Program-made: the position numbers and the translations under genes
In this document: piece by piece, positions 1 to 8,454 of the stretch
How positions within the stretch are numbered: position 1 is the stretch's first letter
Layout of the letters: each line of letters begins with the position of its first letter
The notes under the pieces: model-generated
What the model was told of the DNA's origin: nothing
The model's input: the letters and a program-made list of their open reading frames with translations, nothing else
The model's database searches: none
Source: Vibrio xiamenensis
GTDB lineage: Bacteria > Pseudomonadota > Gammaproteobacteria > Enterobacterales > Vibrionaceae
Direction of reading: 5' to 3'
Assembly (NCBI RefSeq): GCF_900100015.1
Contig: NZ_FNDD01000006.1
Coordinates: forward strand, 62,001-126,000
DNA length: 64,000 nucleotides

Positions 1-2
1 CA

Positions 3-731
3 TCACCTACAGGAAGAAATCAACTGATTTTATTTTCCGATGCTGACATGAACAATCTTGGCGCTCAATCATTTGAGCAGATGAAGATCCAGCAAAAGGT
101 TGCAACCGATCCCAAAGTCAATCAATACGTTCAGTGCGTCGCCAAACGCATCACTGATAATGTGCCCGCTAATAAAGGGTTTACACGATGGGAAGTGGTG
201 GTATTTGACAGTGAACAAGTCAACGCTTTTGCCCTGCCTGGCGGAAAAATTGGTGTCTTCACCGGGTTGTTGGACGTGGCGAAAAACCAACATCAACTCG
301 CGACGGTGATAGGCCATGAAGTTGCTCACGTGTTGGCGGATCACAGCAACGAGCGTTTATCGCAATCTCAAATCGCCAATACCGGCTTGCAGATTACGAA
401 TGTCGCGCTTGGCGCCTCAAGTTACTCACAATATTCAGATGTCACCATGGCAGCGCTCGGACTGGGTGTCCAATATGGCGTTATTCTCCCTTATGGCCGC
501 TCACAAGAATCTGAGGCCGATGTTCTTGGTTTAGAGTTAATGGCTAAAGCTGGGTTTGATCCGCGCCAGAGCATTGAACTGTGGAGGAATATGTCTGCTG
601 CAGCCAATGGCGCCGAGCCTCCTGAACTGCTTTCTACCCACCCATCACATCAAACTCGAATCAGCGATTTAAATCAAAAAATTTCGACACTTAAAACCTA
701 TCCTGCGTCACAGCCAAACTGCTCCGCATAA
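3..731 (+). CDS. M48 family metallopeptidase (5' end outside window)
   Basis: Zinc-dependent peptidase of family M48, of the periplasmic or lipoprotein YcaL/LoiP kind that handles misfolded envelope proteins. The zinc motif HEVAH is at 315-329 and the third ligand lies in QESEAD near 508-525; a PGGKIGVFTG segment typical of the family precedes it. The frame is open to the left edge before the first ATG at 48, and the residues upstream (GRNQLILFSDADMN) look like family sequence. The true start and signal peptide therefore lie outside the window, and the ATG at 48 is not the start. The family call is firm; the subfamily and lipid anchor are inferred. Confidence 0.9.
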   Translation, partial: SPTGRNQLILFSDADMNNLGAQSFEQMKIQQKVATDPKVNQYVQCVAKRITDNVPANKGFTRWEVVVFDSEQVNAFALPGGKIGVFTGLLDVAKNQHQLATVIGHEVAHVLADHSNERLSQSQIANTGLQITNVALGASSYSQYSDVTMAALGLGVQYGVILPYGRSQESEADVLGLELMAKAGFDPRQSIELWRNMSAAANGAEPPELLSTHPSHQTRISDLNQKISTLKTYPASQPNCSA

Positions 732-909
732 GGTTTTCTGGGGACTTGAACGCCTAATGTCTCGAGCTATGCAAAGCGACATCTCGGGTTGAAAATGTCG
801 CTTTGCTGCAATTCATTATGCTTTATCTGGGTATTTCCTTAGTATCCCTTTATTTTCTACGTATAAAGTGGATAATACGCGCTCACAATTTTTCCTAAGG
901 TGAGTAACT

Positions 910-1479
910 ATGTCTACTGAAGCGACTTTGTTAGAACGTTGCCAATCAAAATGCGAACTTTGCGGTTCTGATTCGTCTCTAGCCCCATTTGTGGTGAGCC
1001 CTCATACCCAAGTCACGGTCGATCACGCTGTGATGATTTGTGATACCTGCAAAGGCCAAATTGAAAATCCAGAAACAGTAGATGTCAATCACTGGCGTTG
1101 TCTAAACGACAGCATGTGGAGCCAAGAAGTGCCGGTTCAAGTGATGGCATGGCGTCAACTCAAGAAGCTATCTGCCACTGAAGGTTGGGCTCAAGATCTT
1201 CTCGACATGATGTACATGGAAGAAGAAACCGCCAAATGGGCAGAAATCGGCATGGACGATAACGCCGAGAAGCCATTGGATGTAAACGGCGTTGAGCTTA
1301 AAAAAGGCGACGATGTAACTATCATTAAAGACTTGCCAATTAAAGGCTCAAGCCAAGTGATCAAGCAGGGTACTGTGGTACGTAACATCAACGTATCAGA
1401 CACCGACCCGACCCACATTCAAGGCAAAGTTAACGGCCAAGCGATGTACGTTATCGCTGAATACTGCCGCAAAAAATAA
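910..1479 (+). CDS. yjdM: PhnA/YjdM-like zinc-ribbon protein
   Basis: Cytosolic protein of the PhnA (YjdM) family, whose role is unclear despite the historical link to alkylphosphonate use. The N-terminus has paired cysteines (CELCG and CDTCKG) that form a zinc ribbon. The C-terminal 70 residues are the small beta-barrel PhnA domain, starting near DVNGVELKKGDDV. At 189 residues it is longer than the roughly 110-residue enterobacterial protein because of a helical insert between the two parts. AAGGTGAG gives a Shine-Dalgarno just before the ATG. It appears monocistronic and ends at a strong terminator. No phosphonate genes are nearby, so phosphonate function is not supported here. Confidence 0.88.
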   Translation: MSTEATLLERCQSKCELCGSDSSLAPFVVSPHTQVTVDHAVMICDTCKGQIENPETVDVNHWRCLNDSMWSQEVPVQVMAWRQLKKLSATEGWAQDLLDMMYMEEETAKWAEIGMDDNAEKPLDVNGVELKKGDDVTIIKDLPIKGSSQVIKQGTVVRNINVSDTDPTHIQGKVNGQAMYVIAEYCRKK

Positions 1480-1528
1480 TCGCCTATTACACTGAACCAG
1501 CGACATTGATCACTGGTGTCATCGGCAT

Positions 1529-1561
1529 AAAAAAAGCGCCCTGTTTATTGGGCGCTTTTTT
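1529..1561. terminator. Bidirectional rho-independent terminator
   Basis: Stem GCGCCC/GGGCGC with a short loop, flanked by an A-run on one side and a T-run on the other. It can end the PhnA gene on the plus strand and the small DUF1127 gene on the minus strand. Confidence 0.9.
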
Positions 1562-1601
1562 ATTTATCAACGCCAATGTCATTAAGCGTCTGACCTGAGT
1601 A

Positions 1602-1790
1602 TTAGCGATAAATACCAATGTCCTTCTGCATATGTCCCGATAATTCACTGCTGTAGTAAGAACGGGTTGAATTGTCGGTAAAAAGAATATCCAAAAGGTG
1701 TGCAATCAATCCTTTGAAGCTAACCGAATAGGTCTTTCTGTCCATAGAGTCGGTTGTTGCGATTGAATCAAAATTCATTACTTGAGCCAT
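1602..1790 (-). CDS. Small DUF1127-like protein
   Basis: 62-residue protein whose C-terminus, LSGHMQKDIGIYR, matches the pattern of DUF1127 (YjiS-like) proteins, usually L-S-x-x-x-L-x-D-I-G-L-x-R. DUF1127 proteins are small and basic, and some have been linked to RNA binding or metabolic stress responses. I chose the ATG at 1790 rather than the longer frame because GGAGAGG lies five bases upstream and the longer version has no such site. It is expressed alone, with the terminator at 1529-1561 downstream. The family call rests on the C-terminal motif only. Confidence 0.7.
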   Translation of the reverse strand: MAQVMNFDSIATTDSMDRKTYSVSFKGLIAHLLDILFTDNSTRSYYSSELSGHMQKDIGIYR

Positions 1791-2048
1791 AACAGCCTCT
1801 CCAAAATTGGTTAACTTACTGAGTTGCCGCAAGTGTAGGCGATAACCGTAAGGCTCAGAAATGACAATTCTTCAATATTCAGATTAGATTTACTAATCAA
1901 ACAACTTACTAACAAAGCATAAGATTAAAACCTTAAACCAGCCGAATTTGTACTCATTTTAACGTCAATATATTGCATAACTTTGCGTGAGGCAAAAAAC
2001 AGCCTGGATTAATAACAAGCCGTTTACATATCAAAAACACCACCAACA

Positions 2049-3029
2049 TCAAATTTCGCTAGTGGCGCTATCATGTTTATTTTGTTTATCTTTATGCGCA
2101 CGTTGTTTAAATATAGACGCCACAACCGCAACCGACATTGTGAGCAGTATAACCGCTAATGACCATTGTGTTTCGATGGCGTAAGGTGTGGCGCTGAGCA
2201 ACATCTTAACGCCAACAAAAAGCATGATGACCGCAAGAGCAGGTTTCAAATAAACGAACTTACTCATAAGCCCTTCTAATACAAAATATAGAGATCTTAA
2301 CCCAAGCAGTGCAAAGACATTGGCCGATAACACCAAGAAAGGTTCTTGAGTCACGGCAAAAATAGCCGGAATGGAGTCAAGCGCAAACAGCACATCCATG
2401 AAAGCGATCACCGCAATCACAACCACCAGCGGCGTCGCTAAACGCAAACCTTGAGCGGTGATGACTGACAACGCATTGCCGTGATACTCATCACTCATCG
2501 GTAGCCAGCGTCGTAACCATTTTTCAGGTAAAGGGCTAACCTCCTCTTCTTCAGCGTCATCATCACGAAACAGTGAAATACCCGTCCATATTAGAAAAGC
2601 GGCGAACAGATACAGTACCCAGTGGTACTGTTCCAGCAATTCGGCGCCAATCATAATCATCACGGCGCGTAATACCAGCGCACCGACCACACCGTAAAGC
2701 AGCGCCCTTGGGCGTACTGACACAGGAACGGAATATTGAGAAAAAATAATTGCGAATACAAATAGGTTATCAACGCTAAGCGACTTTTCTAGTAAGTAGC
2801 CCGTCGCAAAAGCGATAGCGGCTTGATGAGGGGAATAGGCGCTACCTGGTGAATAGATATCCCAGAAAAAATAGATACTGGCGGCGAAAATAATCGCCAA
2901 AAAGACCCAAAATAGGCTCGACAGCGCTGCGGTTTTAATCGAGATAACACCGCGACGGGTTTGCCAAACGTCAACACTGACAAGAACTAAGGTGACAACA
3001 AAGAATAACCCGTAGGTAATAAGTGGCAT
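2049..3029 (-). CDS. TerC/Alx family membrane protein
   Basis: Integral inner-membrane protein of the TerC family (TIGR03718-like), close to E. coli Alx, which has been tied to alkaline pH and manganese export. About nine hydrophobic segments are visible. The conserved acidic motifs are SLSVDNLFVF around residue 84 and DVLFALDSIPAIFAVT around residue 211. A charged cytoplasmic loop (DDDAEEEE) sits mid-protein. The C-terminus ends in a lysine-rich tail. GGAGG lies seven bases before the ATG. A 7-bp inverted repeat sits just upstream of the Shine-Dalgarno in the leader and may be regulatory. The metal specificity is inferred from the family. Confidence 0.9.
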   Translation of the reverse strand: MPLITYGLFFVVTLVLVSVDVWQTRRGVISIKTAALSSLFWVFLAIIFAASIYFFWDIYSPGSAYSPHQAAIAFATGYLLEKSLSVDNLFVFAIIFSQYSVPVSVRPRALLYGVVGALVLRAVMIMIGAELLEQYHWVLYLFAAFLIWTGISLFRDDDAEEEEVSPLPEKWLRRWLPMSDEYHGNALSVITAQGLRLATPLVVVIAVIAFMDVLFALDSIPAIFAVTQEPFLVLSANVFALLGLRSLYFVLEGLMSKFVYLKPALAVIMLFVGVKMLLSATPYAIETQWSLAVILLTMSVAVVASIFKQRAHKDKQNKHDSATSEI

Positions 3030-3043
3030 TCAAAACCTCCAAA

Positions 3044-3074
3044 GCGAAGGCAGAATAGAGACTTGGACCTTCGC
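3044..3074 (-). promoter_or_regulatory. Leader hairpin upstream of the terC-like gene
   Basis: The transcript would contain GCGAAGG and CCTTCGC, perfect 7-base complements 17 nt apart. The 3' arm ends only a few bases before GGAGG. Such a stem could mask or present the ribosome site. I do not see the conserved boxes of a yybP-ykoY manganese riboswitch. Confidence 0.4.
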
Positions 3075-3276
3075 ATACAAAAACACACCAATGAAATGGC
3101 GTTGCGTGCGTTGGTCTCGTCGAAGTTATAATTAACTCTTATTTGCCGGATAGGCGTTGATGCCTAACGAGATGACGACAAATAAACTGAAGGCGACTAC
3201 TCCCCAAAACAGATAAATTATAAATCGAATCAGAAATGTCAGCAATGCGTTTAAACAAACCATGCGTCAGATAGAT

Positions 3277-3305
3277 AAAAAGGAGCAACTCAAGTGCTCC
3301 TTCTT
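3277..3305 (-). terminator. Terminator after the 31-residue membrane protein
   Basis: On the minus strand GGAGC and GCTCC, separated by a short loop, are followed by a run of Ts. It lies a few bases past the stop codon of the small gene at 3311-3406. Confidence 0.75.
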
Positions 3306-3310
3306 TACCG

Positions 3311-3406
3311 TTATACACCGCTGATCGGTGTAAAGTATACGAGTGCGGCCCAAATCGCGACCCAGCATAGAACGATCGCGACGTCGGCCCAGTCTTTACT
3401 CCACAT
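3311..3406 (-). CDS. 31-residue single-pass membrane protein (unlisted small gene)
   Basis: A short frame starting MWSKDWADVAIVL and ending YFTPISGV, with one hydrophobic segment from about residue 8 to 26. It has a good Shine-Dalgarno (AGGGGA) a few bases before the ATG and its own terminator just after the stop, which together look like a real monocistronic small gene. I do not recognise a named family. Acidic and basic residues precede the hydrophobic span, so it is probably an inner-membrane small protein. A 97-residue frame overlapping it on the same strand has no ribosome site and no recognisable content. Function unknown. Confidence 0.65.
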   Translation of the reverse strand: MWSKDWADVAIVLCWVAIWAALVYFTPISGV

Positions 3407-3480
3407 ATTCGTCCCCTAAGTTGTTGTGCCACTTTATAAATGCGACCAATTACTTAGAAGATTTAGCAACCTTTATGCCA

Positions 3481-5214
3481 TTAGCGTTGATTTTGTTTGA
3501 GGTGTTGCTTGGTGAGTAAATCAGGCCGTGCCTGCAGAAGTTCAATGAAGCAATCTGCCATCGACAGCCCAGAAACCCAGCCCTCATCTTCCATGTTAAG
3601 AATCGCCTCGTAGCCCTCTTTGCCTTTCATGGTATAAGCTGAAGACGTACCTCGATAAACTTTTTTATTTTCAATGGCTTGCCAACCATGTTCGAGGGTA
3701 AAGATCTGCAAGTCTAGGATCCTCTCTCCTAATTTTGCTTTGCCGTCATAGCGAAATTTTAGGTTGTAGGTATATGGATAAGACCCGGTCCCTGTACCAA
3801 CCACATCATTATTGGTCGCGTTATTAATCGCGCCTTCCAATACCGCGGCAATCACCTCGCCTTTCACATCATAACGCCCAATCGGAACGGCAAACGGAAG
3901 AAGTTTTCCGGCAACATCGGCAACCGACATTTCCCCCTCTCGAATCGAGGTTCGCACACCACCAGCGTTATGAATGGCAAACTCCACCTCGTGCCCGCGC
4001 TGATTTAAAGCGTGTACAAATGCCTCGGCCACCAAAGGGGCGACTTGACTGGCACCATTTTCGTCAGGCACACGCACATGTTTCAGAGGTTGATCGCAGA
4101 CAGCAATGACCTCTGACTGCAATTTACGTACTCTGGGAATGTATTTATCAGCCAGCAACGCATGCACATCTGGGTCTTTTTTACACACCACAACATTGGG
4201 ATGTTGATGGATGAAATCGCAAGCTTGACGATGATGCAGGTCTTCGCCGGTTTCACTCATACTGGCATCAAGAAATAACCGTCTACCTAGCAGCAGTTCG
4301 TTTTTGCCGCTGAACGCGGTGACCACACCATCGGCTGAAAACTCAATCTCCGCATGCCCAAGGCTCAGAGCGTAATACCCGGCTTGAACCACATAGGTAT
4401 CACCGATACGAATACCATAAGGGTCATCTTTTTCTAAGCCCAAATCACTGAAATCGCCTTGCAGACGGTGGCTGTGTCCACCGACGATAACACTAATACC
4501 CGATACCTGTTTGGCGAGTTCTAAATCCACTTCATAGCCAAGATGGCTAAGCAAAATGATCTTATTAATGCCCGTTTTTTGAATTTCGCGAATGGTATTC
4601 TCTGCGGTTTGCAGCGCGTCAATAAACGGCGTGTCACTGTCAGGATTTGATATTTCATCCATCTTATCTAGGCTCAAACCGAAAATGGCGATCGGTTCTC
4701 CCTCAACCTGCTTAACCATCCAATTTGCGCAATTATTAGTGACATCGTAACTTAATACACTTTCATTATCGGATAATCGGTCTTTTTTGCTTTTCAGCTC
4801 GTGGCTCAAATCCCAGTTGCCAGCCAATAATGGAAACTCGATTCTTTTGGCAAACTGAGCCACTGGCTGATTGCCCATATCAAGCTCGTGATTACCGAGT
4901 GTCATGGCATCAATGCCTAAGGCGTTAAGCATGTCTGAATTCGCTTTACCTTTGAATAAAGAAAAGTACAAGGTGCCCTGGAAACAATCGCCGGCATGAA
5001 GAAACACAAAGCCGCGCTGCTCATCTTGCGCTTGTTTACGCAGCTGTTTAATTCGGGTCGCAATACGCGCAAAGCCGCCAGCACTTACATATGGCGTCAA
5101 AGTCGAATTCTCAACTTGGATGGTAAGTGGTAAAGACGTAGGTTCGAAGTATGAATGGGTATCGTTGATGTGCGCCAGTGTCATTTTCACTGGTCTATTG
5201 TCTGTATATGTCAT
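3481..5214 (-). CDS. 5'-nucleotidase/metallophosphatase of the UshA family, no signal peptide
   Basis: Two-domain metallophosphoesterase that would hydrolyse nucleotides or related phosphoesters. The N-terminal calcineurin-like domain shows metal-ligand motifs AHINDTHSY, GNHELDMGN, SHLGYE and GGHSHRLQ. The C-terminal 5'-nucleotidase domain shows NAGGVRTSIREGEM and GTGSYPYTYN. Unlike UshA there is no N-terminal signal peptide: the protein begins with polar sequence and enters the catalytic fold almost at once, so it is probably cytoplasmic. I chose the ATG at 5214 because AGAGAAG is well spaced before it; ATG 5223 and TTG 5235 are alternatives. No terminator is visible downstream. Confidence 0.88.
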   Translation of the reverse strand: MTYTDNRPVKMTLAHINDTHSYFEPTSLPLTIQVENSTLTPYVSAGGFARIATRIKQLRKQAQDEQRGFVFLHAGDCFQGTLYFSLFKGKANSDMLNALGIDAMTLGNHELDMGNQPVAQFAKRIEFPLLAGNWDLSHELKSKKDRLSDNESVLSYDVTNNCANWMVKQVEGEPIAIFGLSLDKMDEISNPDSDTPFIDALQTAENTIREIQKTGINKIILLSHLGYEVDLELAKQVSGISVIVGGHSHRLQGDFSDLGLEKDDPYGIRIGDTYVVQAGYYALSLGHAEIEFSADGVVTAFSGKNELLLGRRLFLDASMSETGEDLHHRQACDFIHQHPNVVVCKKDPDVHALLADKYIPRVRKLQSEVIAVCDQPLKHVRVPDENGASQVAPLVAEAFVHALNQRGHEVEFAIHNAGGVRTSIREGEMSVADVAGKLLPFAVPIGRYDVKGEVIAAVLEGAINNATNNDVVGTGTGSYPYTYNLKFRYDGKAKLGERILDLQIFTLEHGWQAIENKKVYRGTSSAYTMKGKEGYEAILNMEDEGWVSGLSMADCFIELLQARPDLLTKQHLKQNQR

Positions 5215-5456
5215 CGTTATCATCTTCTCTTTCAATACTTCATTCTAACGCAGAAATCATGACAGATTCGTTGCTTTTATGAAATAAGTGCGAAAAACGA
5301 TTTCACTTTAGAGCGTGAGTTTGTGCCCATTGTTGAGTCGTATTTACCGATGGATGGATAATTTTGTCTTTTATTACTGTGAGTTAACTTGAGGCTGACG
5401 GCCAAATTTTCGTTTATGATTAGCTCATAAGCAACGCAGTCATTGGGAGTTCGTCT

Positions 5457-7085
5457 ATGCATTTAGAACGCATTGAAATATCCGGTTTTAGAGGTATCAA
5501 ACGTTTATCACTTGCCTTTGATGAACTCACCACCCTAGTTGGTGAGAATACTTGGGGTAAATCATCACTGCTTGATGCACTCAGTGTCGCACTGCCATCC
5601 ACTGGCAATCCTTACCAATTTGAAATGCTCGACTTTCACGTCGATTATGCAATCGCCCACCCACAGACTCAGCACCTGCAGATCATCTTGACCCTGGCTG
5701 CCAGCGACAAAAACGAACATCGCAGTGGTCGCTATCGTAAAATCAAACCGATTTGGGTCAAAAACGAACAAGGTCAACATAAAATTCACTATCGCCTTAG
5801 TGCCTCACGAGAGCGCTACGACGTGACTACCCATTATGCCTTTTTGGATAACAGCGGCGAGCCCATTCCACTGCATCATTCGCAGAAGTTAGCTCAAGAG
5901 CTAATGGCTCTGCATCCTGTGATTCGTCTGCGTGATTCTCGTCGCTTTGAAAAACAGTCAAACGAAAACACCGTCAATACACGCATTGAAAAACGCATTG
6001 ATAACACGTGCCGTCGACTGATGGCGATTCCCGGTCACGTCAACAAAGGTGAAATGCGCAGCAGTCTTAACTCCATGCACACTTTGATGGAACACTATTT
6101 TTCGTTTAAGGGTCAATCACGGAAAAATCCGCGTAAGCCCAGAGACGGTATCTTCTTTACCAACTCAGGGGGCGACAAAAATGTGCTTGAGGCCATGGAA
6201 GCAACCCGCAGTCGGCAAACTAAATTGCTGTTTATGGGCTTACTCAATGCCTACTTACAAGCCAAAGGCAATAACGATTTACGCCGCTGCGCCAGACCAC
6301 TTTTGATCATCGAAGATCCAGAAGGTCGATTGCATCCAACCCATCTAGCAAGAGCGTGGAGTCTGATGCAATTACTGCCGATGCAGAAGATCTTAACCAC
6401 TAACAGCGGCGATTTACTTGGCCAAGTGCCAATCCACAGTTTGCGCCGCCTAGTTAGGCACTCCGACAAAACTGTCGCCAATTATCTACCTAAACAATTA
6501 CTTAGTCATGATGAGTTAAGGCGAATCGGCTTTCATATCCGTTTTCACCGCTCTGGCGCGCTGTTTGCTCGCTGCTGGCTGTTTGTTGAGGGCGAAACGG
6601 AAGTTTGGCTGTTTAACGAATTAGCCAACCAATGTGGTTATAACTTAACGGCTGAAGGGGTTCACATCATCGAATTTGCTCAATCTGGACTAAAAGCACT
6701 AATAAAAGTAGCCAAAGCATTTGGCATTGATTGGCATGTAGTAACCGATGGCGATACTGCGGGGAAAAAGTATGCGGCGACAGTACGCTCCCAACTGAGT
6801 AACGAGCTGGAAAACCACCGCTTAACCGAATTGCCTGACCGAGACATTGAACACTACCTATACAACAATGGATTTGAGCTGTTTTTTAAAGATATGGTCA
6901 AAGTACCCCACGACCATCCTGTACCGGCGAAGAAAATCGTCACCAAAGTGCTAAAAAAATTCGCCAAGCCAGATTTAGCTTTAGCGATTGTCGAACATTG
7001 TGAGCGACACGGTAAAGATTGTATTCCACTGTTGCTACGCTGGACGCTCAAACGGGTCGTGACCATGGCAAATGGCAACACTTAG
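5457..7085 (+). CDS. ybjD: OLD-family ATP-dependent endonuclease-like protein (YbjD, DUF2813)
   Basis: ABC-type ATPase fused to a TOPRIM nuclease domain, like E. coli YbjD. The N-terminus (ISGFRGIKRLSLAF) and the Walker A GENTWGKSS near residues 29-37 are typical of SMC/RecF/OLD proteins. LLIIEDPEGRLHPTH supplies the signature and Walker B region. The TOPRIM part shows LFVEGETEVWLF near residue 376 and VVTDGDTAGKKYA near residue 426, the conserved E and DxD. Nucleic-acid cleavage is known for OLD relatives; for YbjD the role is not settled. The gene stands alone with no partner such as GajB, so a two-component anti-phage system is not supported. Confidence 0.88.
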   Translation: MHLERIEISGFRGIKRLSLAFDELTTLVGENTWGKSSLLDALSVALPSTGNPYQFEMLDFHVDYAIAHPQTQHLQIILTLAASDKNEHRSGRYRKIKPIWVKNEQGQHKIHYRLSASRERYDVTTHYAFLDNSGEPIPLHHSQKLAQELMALHPVIRLRDSRRFEKQSNENTVNTRIEKRIDNTCRRLMAIPGHVNKGEMRSSLNSMHTLMEHYFSFKGQSRKNPRKPRDGIFFTNSGGDKNVLEAMEATRSRQTKLLFMGLLNAYLQAKGNNDLRRCARPLLIIEDPEGRLHPTHLARAWSLMQLLPMQKILTTNSGDLLGQVPIHSLRRLVRHSDKTVANYLPKQLLSHDELRRIGFHIRFHRSGALFARCWLFVEGETEVWLFNELANQCGYNLTAEGVHIIEFAQSGLKALIKVAKAFGIDWHVVTDGDTAGKKYAATVRSQLSNELENHRLTELPDRDIEHYLYNNGFELFFKDMVKVPHDHPVPAKKIVTKVLKKFAKPDLALAIVEHCERHGKDCIPLLLRWTLKRVVTMANGNT

Positions 7086-7110
7086 CATTCAGGCAGAGTC
7101 AGAACAGGCG

Positions 7111-7141
7111 AAAAATAAAAAGCCAAGCGACAAGCTTGGCT
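7111..7141 (-). terminator. Terminator of the DUF1097 gene
   Basis: AGCCAAGC and GCTTGGCT form a stem around a 5-nt loop. On the minus strand it is followed by a T-rich tract, placing it just after the stop codon at 7166. Confidence 0.8.
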
Positions 7142-7165
7142 AATATTGAATACGTAATATTTGGA

Positions 7166-7663
7166 CTAAGAGCGACTTGATTCGACGCCTGGCTCTGAAT
7201 TTTGAAGCTCGATTCGATTTTGCCGTTTTGCCAACCATAGCCCCGAGCTTTTCATTAAATACCCAAACACGCCACCAAATAGCAGTGAAGGTATCACCAG
7301 TTGCCAATCACCATTGGCTGCAAAGGTGGCGCAGCAGCCGACAAATGTGCCTGGAATGTAGCTGAGCCAAGCTTTTTTAGCTTGAATGCACATTAAGAAT
7401 GACACCACTCCGGTGATGGCGTAAGCGGCAATTTCAACAGAAGCAAACTCGGAGCAGTACAGAATAGCCATCGCCCAACCTACCCCGGTTAGGTTCGTCA
7501 CTAAGCTGTCACGCAATCCTTTCAGACCATCACGTGGCGAAGCAAAATAGCTGGTACAGCCGAGAAAACCTGCCCATGAAAGTAGCCCAAGTGACACTGC
7601 AATCCAGCCCCAAAGACCAGAAAGTAAACCTGTGGTAATTGCTATTGCAGTAAGAGTTGTCAT
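7166..7663 (-). CDS. DUF1097 inner-membrane protein (YcdZ-like)
   Basis: 165-residue hydrophobic protein with about five membrane segments, resembling YcdZ and other DUF1097 proteins of unknown function. Recognisable parts are the glycine-rich first segment and the stretch SWAGFLGCTSYFASPRDG, followed by a glycine and serine-rich membrane core. The C-terminus is charged and soluble. The gene is monocistronic with its own terminator. A CRP-like half-palindrome lies about 75 bp upstream. I infer a membrane role only. Confidence 0.8.
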   Translation of the reverse strand: MTTLTAIAITTGLLSGLWGWIAVSLGLLSWAGFLGCTSYFASPRDGLKGLRDSLVTNLTGVGWAMAILYCSEFASVEIAAYAITGVVSFLMCIQAKKAWLSYIPGTFVGCCATFAANGDWQLVIPSLLFGGVFGYLMKSSGLWLAKRQNRIELQNSEPGVESSRS

Positions 7664-7737
7664 ATCGCCTCGTTGGGTTTTGTCAGCTGGCGCTGAAAAA
7701 TCAAAACGAGATATTAGCGATCTGGATAAATTAATCT

Positions 7738-7753
7738 AGTGATATAAATCACG
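7738..7753. promoter_or_regulatory. CRP-like palindrome upstream of the DUF1097 gene
   Basis: GTGA-N6-TCAC, matching four bases in each arm of the TGTGA-N6-TCACA consensus. It lies in the AT-rich leader of the DUF1097 gene. Motif match only. Confidence 0.4.
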
Positions 7754-7844
7754 AAATATATGTATGAATAAAATTTGTTTTCAGTAAATCGTGACGCAAT
7801 TGATAAAATAAGCGAGGCACATAAAGATCAAATTGCATATAACA

Positions 7845-7874
7845 TCAAGCCTTCATCTGCCGATGAAGGCTTGA
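7845..7874. terminator. 13-bp perfect hairpin after yceI
   Basis: A perfect 13-base inverted repeat with a 4-nt loop lies ten bases past the yceI stop codon. It lacks a clear T-run on the minus strand, so it may protect the 3' end as well as terminate. Confidence 0.7.
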
Positions 7875-7884
7875 CCGGATTCAA

Positions 7885-8454
7885 CTACTGCTTAACCCCT
7901 TCGACATACAATTCCATGTCAGCGTAGGTGGTTGCCCCCATCACTTGGATACCAAAATCTTTCAGTTGCAAACGTGTGGTTCCTGAAAAGCCAGCGCGCT
8001 CTCCGCCCCACGGGTCTTTACCTGCACCGATAAACTGCGCGTCGATCGTGATAGGTTTAGTCACACCGTGTAAAGTAAGGTCGCCGTCAATCGCGAGCTG
8101 GCCGTCGCCCTTTTCGGTCACTTTGGTGCTGTTAAACGTAGCGGTGGAAAATTTGCTAGCATTGATGAAATCGCCACTGCGAATATGTTTGTCACGCTCA
8201 GCGTGATTCGAGTCAAGGCTTGTGGTATCGATGGTTACCGAGACTTTAGATGCAGTGACGTTTTGCGGATCATACGAAAATTTGCCGTCAAAGGTATTGA
8301 ACCGCCCTTTAATAAAACCATAGCCCAGATGGCTGACTTTAAAGTTTACCGAAGCATGTGCGCCTTTGGTATCGATGACATAATCGGCGGCGTTTACGCT
8401 CAAAGGCATCACAGATGCCATGGTTAAACCAAGTGCCAATAACGTTTTTTTCAT
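7885..8454 (-). CDS. yceI: YceI family periplasmic protein
   Basis: Lipocalin-like YceI protein, a secreted barrel that binds isoprenoid-type lipids. A signal peptide ending SVNA is followed by the conserved start of the domain, ADYVIDTKGAHASVNFKVSH. Other family landmarks are the GRFNTFDGKFSYDP strand and LTLHGVTKPITID. At 189 residues it has the usual length. Its start codon overlaps the stop of the cytochrome b561 gene by 4 nt, the same pairing as yceJ-yceI in E. coli, so the two are co-translated. Confidence 0.93.
   Translation of the reverse strand: MKKTLLALGLTMASVMPLSVNAADYVIDTKGAHASVNFKVSHLGYGFIKGRFNTFDGKFSYDPQNVTASKVSVTIDTTSLDSNHAERDKHIRSGDFINASKFSTATFNSTKVTEKGDGQLAIDGDLTLHGVTKPITIDAQFIGAGKDPWGGERAGFSGTTRLQLKDFGIQVMGATTYADMELYVEGVKQ

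Noticed and set aside
1987-2184. 65-residue plus-strand frame
   Set aside because: Runs antisense into the 3' end of the TerC gene and has no family resemblance.
3030-3140. yybP-ykoY manganese riboswitch
   Set aside because: The leader lacks the conserved boxes I would expect; only a simple stem is visible.
3139-3432. 97-residue minus-strand frame
   Set aside because: No ribosome site or recognisable sequence; the shorter frame at 3311-3406 in the same region has both a site and a terminator.
5457-7085. Gabija- or OLD-type two-gene phage defence system
   Set aside because: The protein resembles housekeeping YbjD, and no helicase or other partner gene is adjacent.
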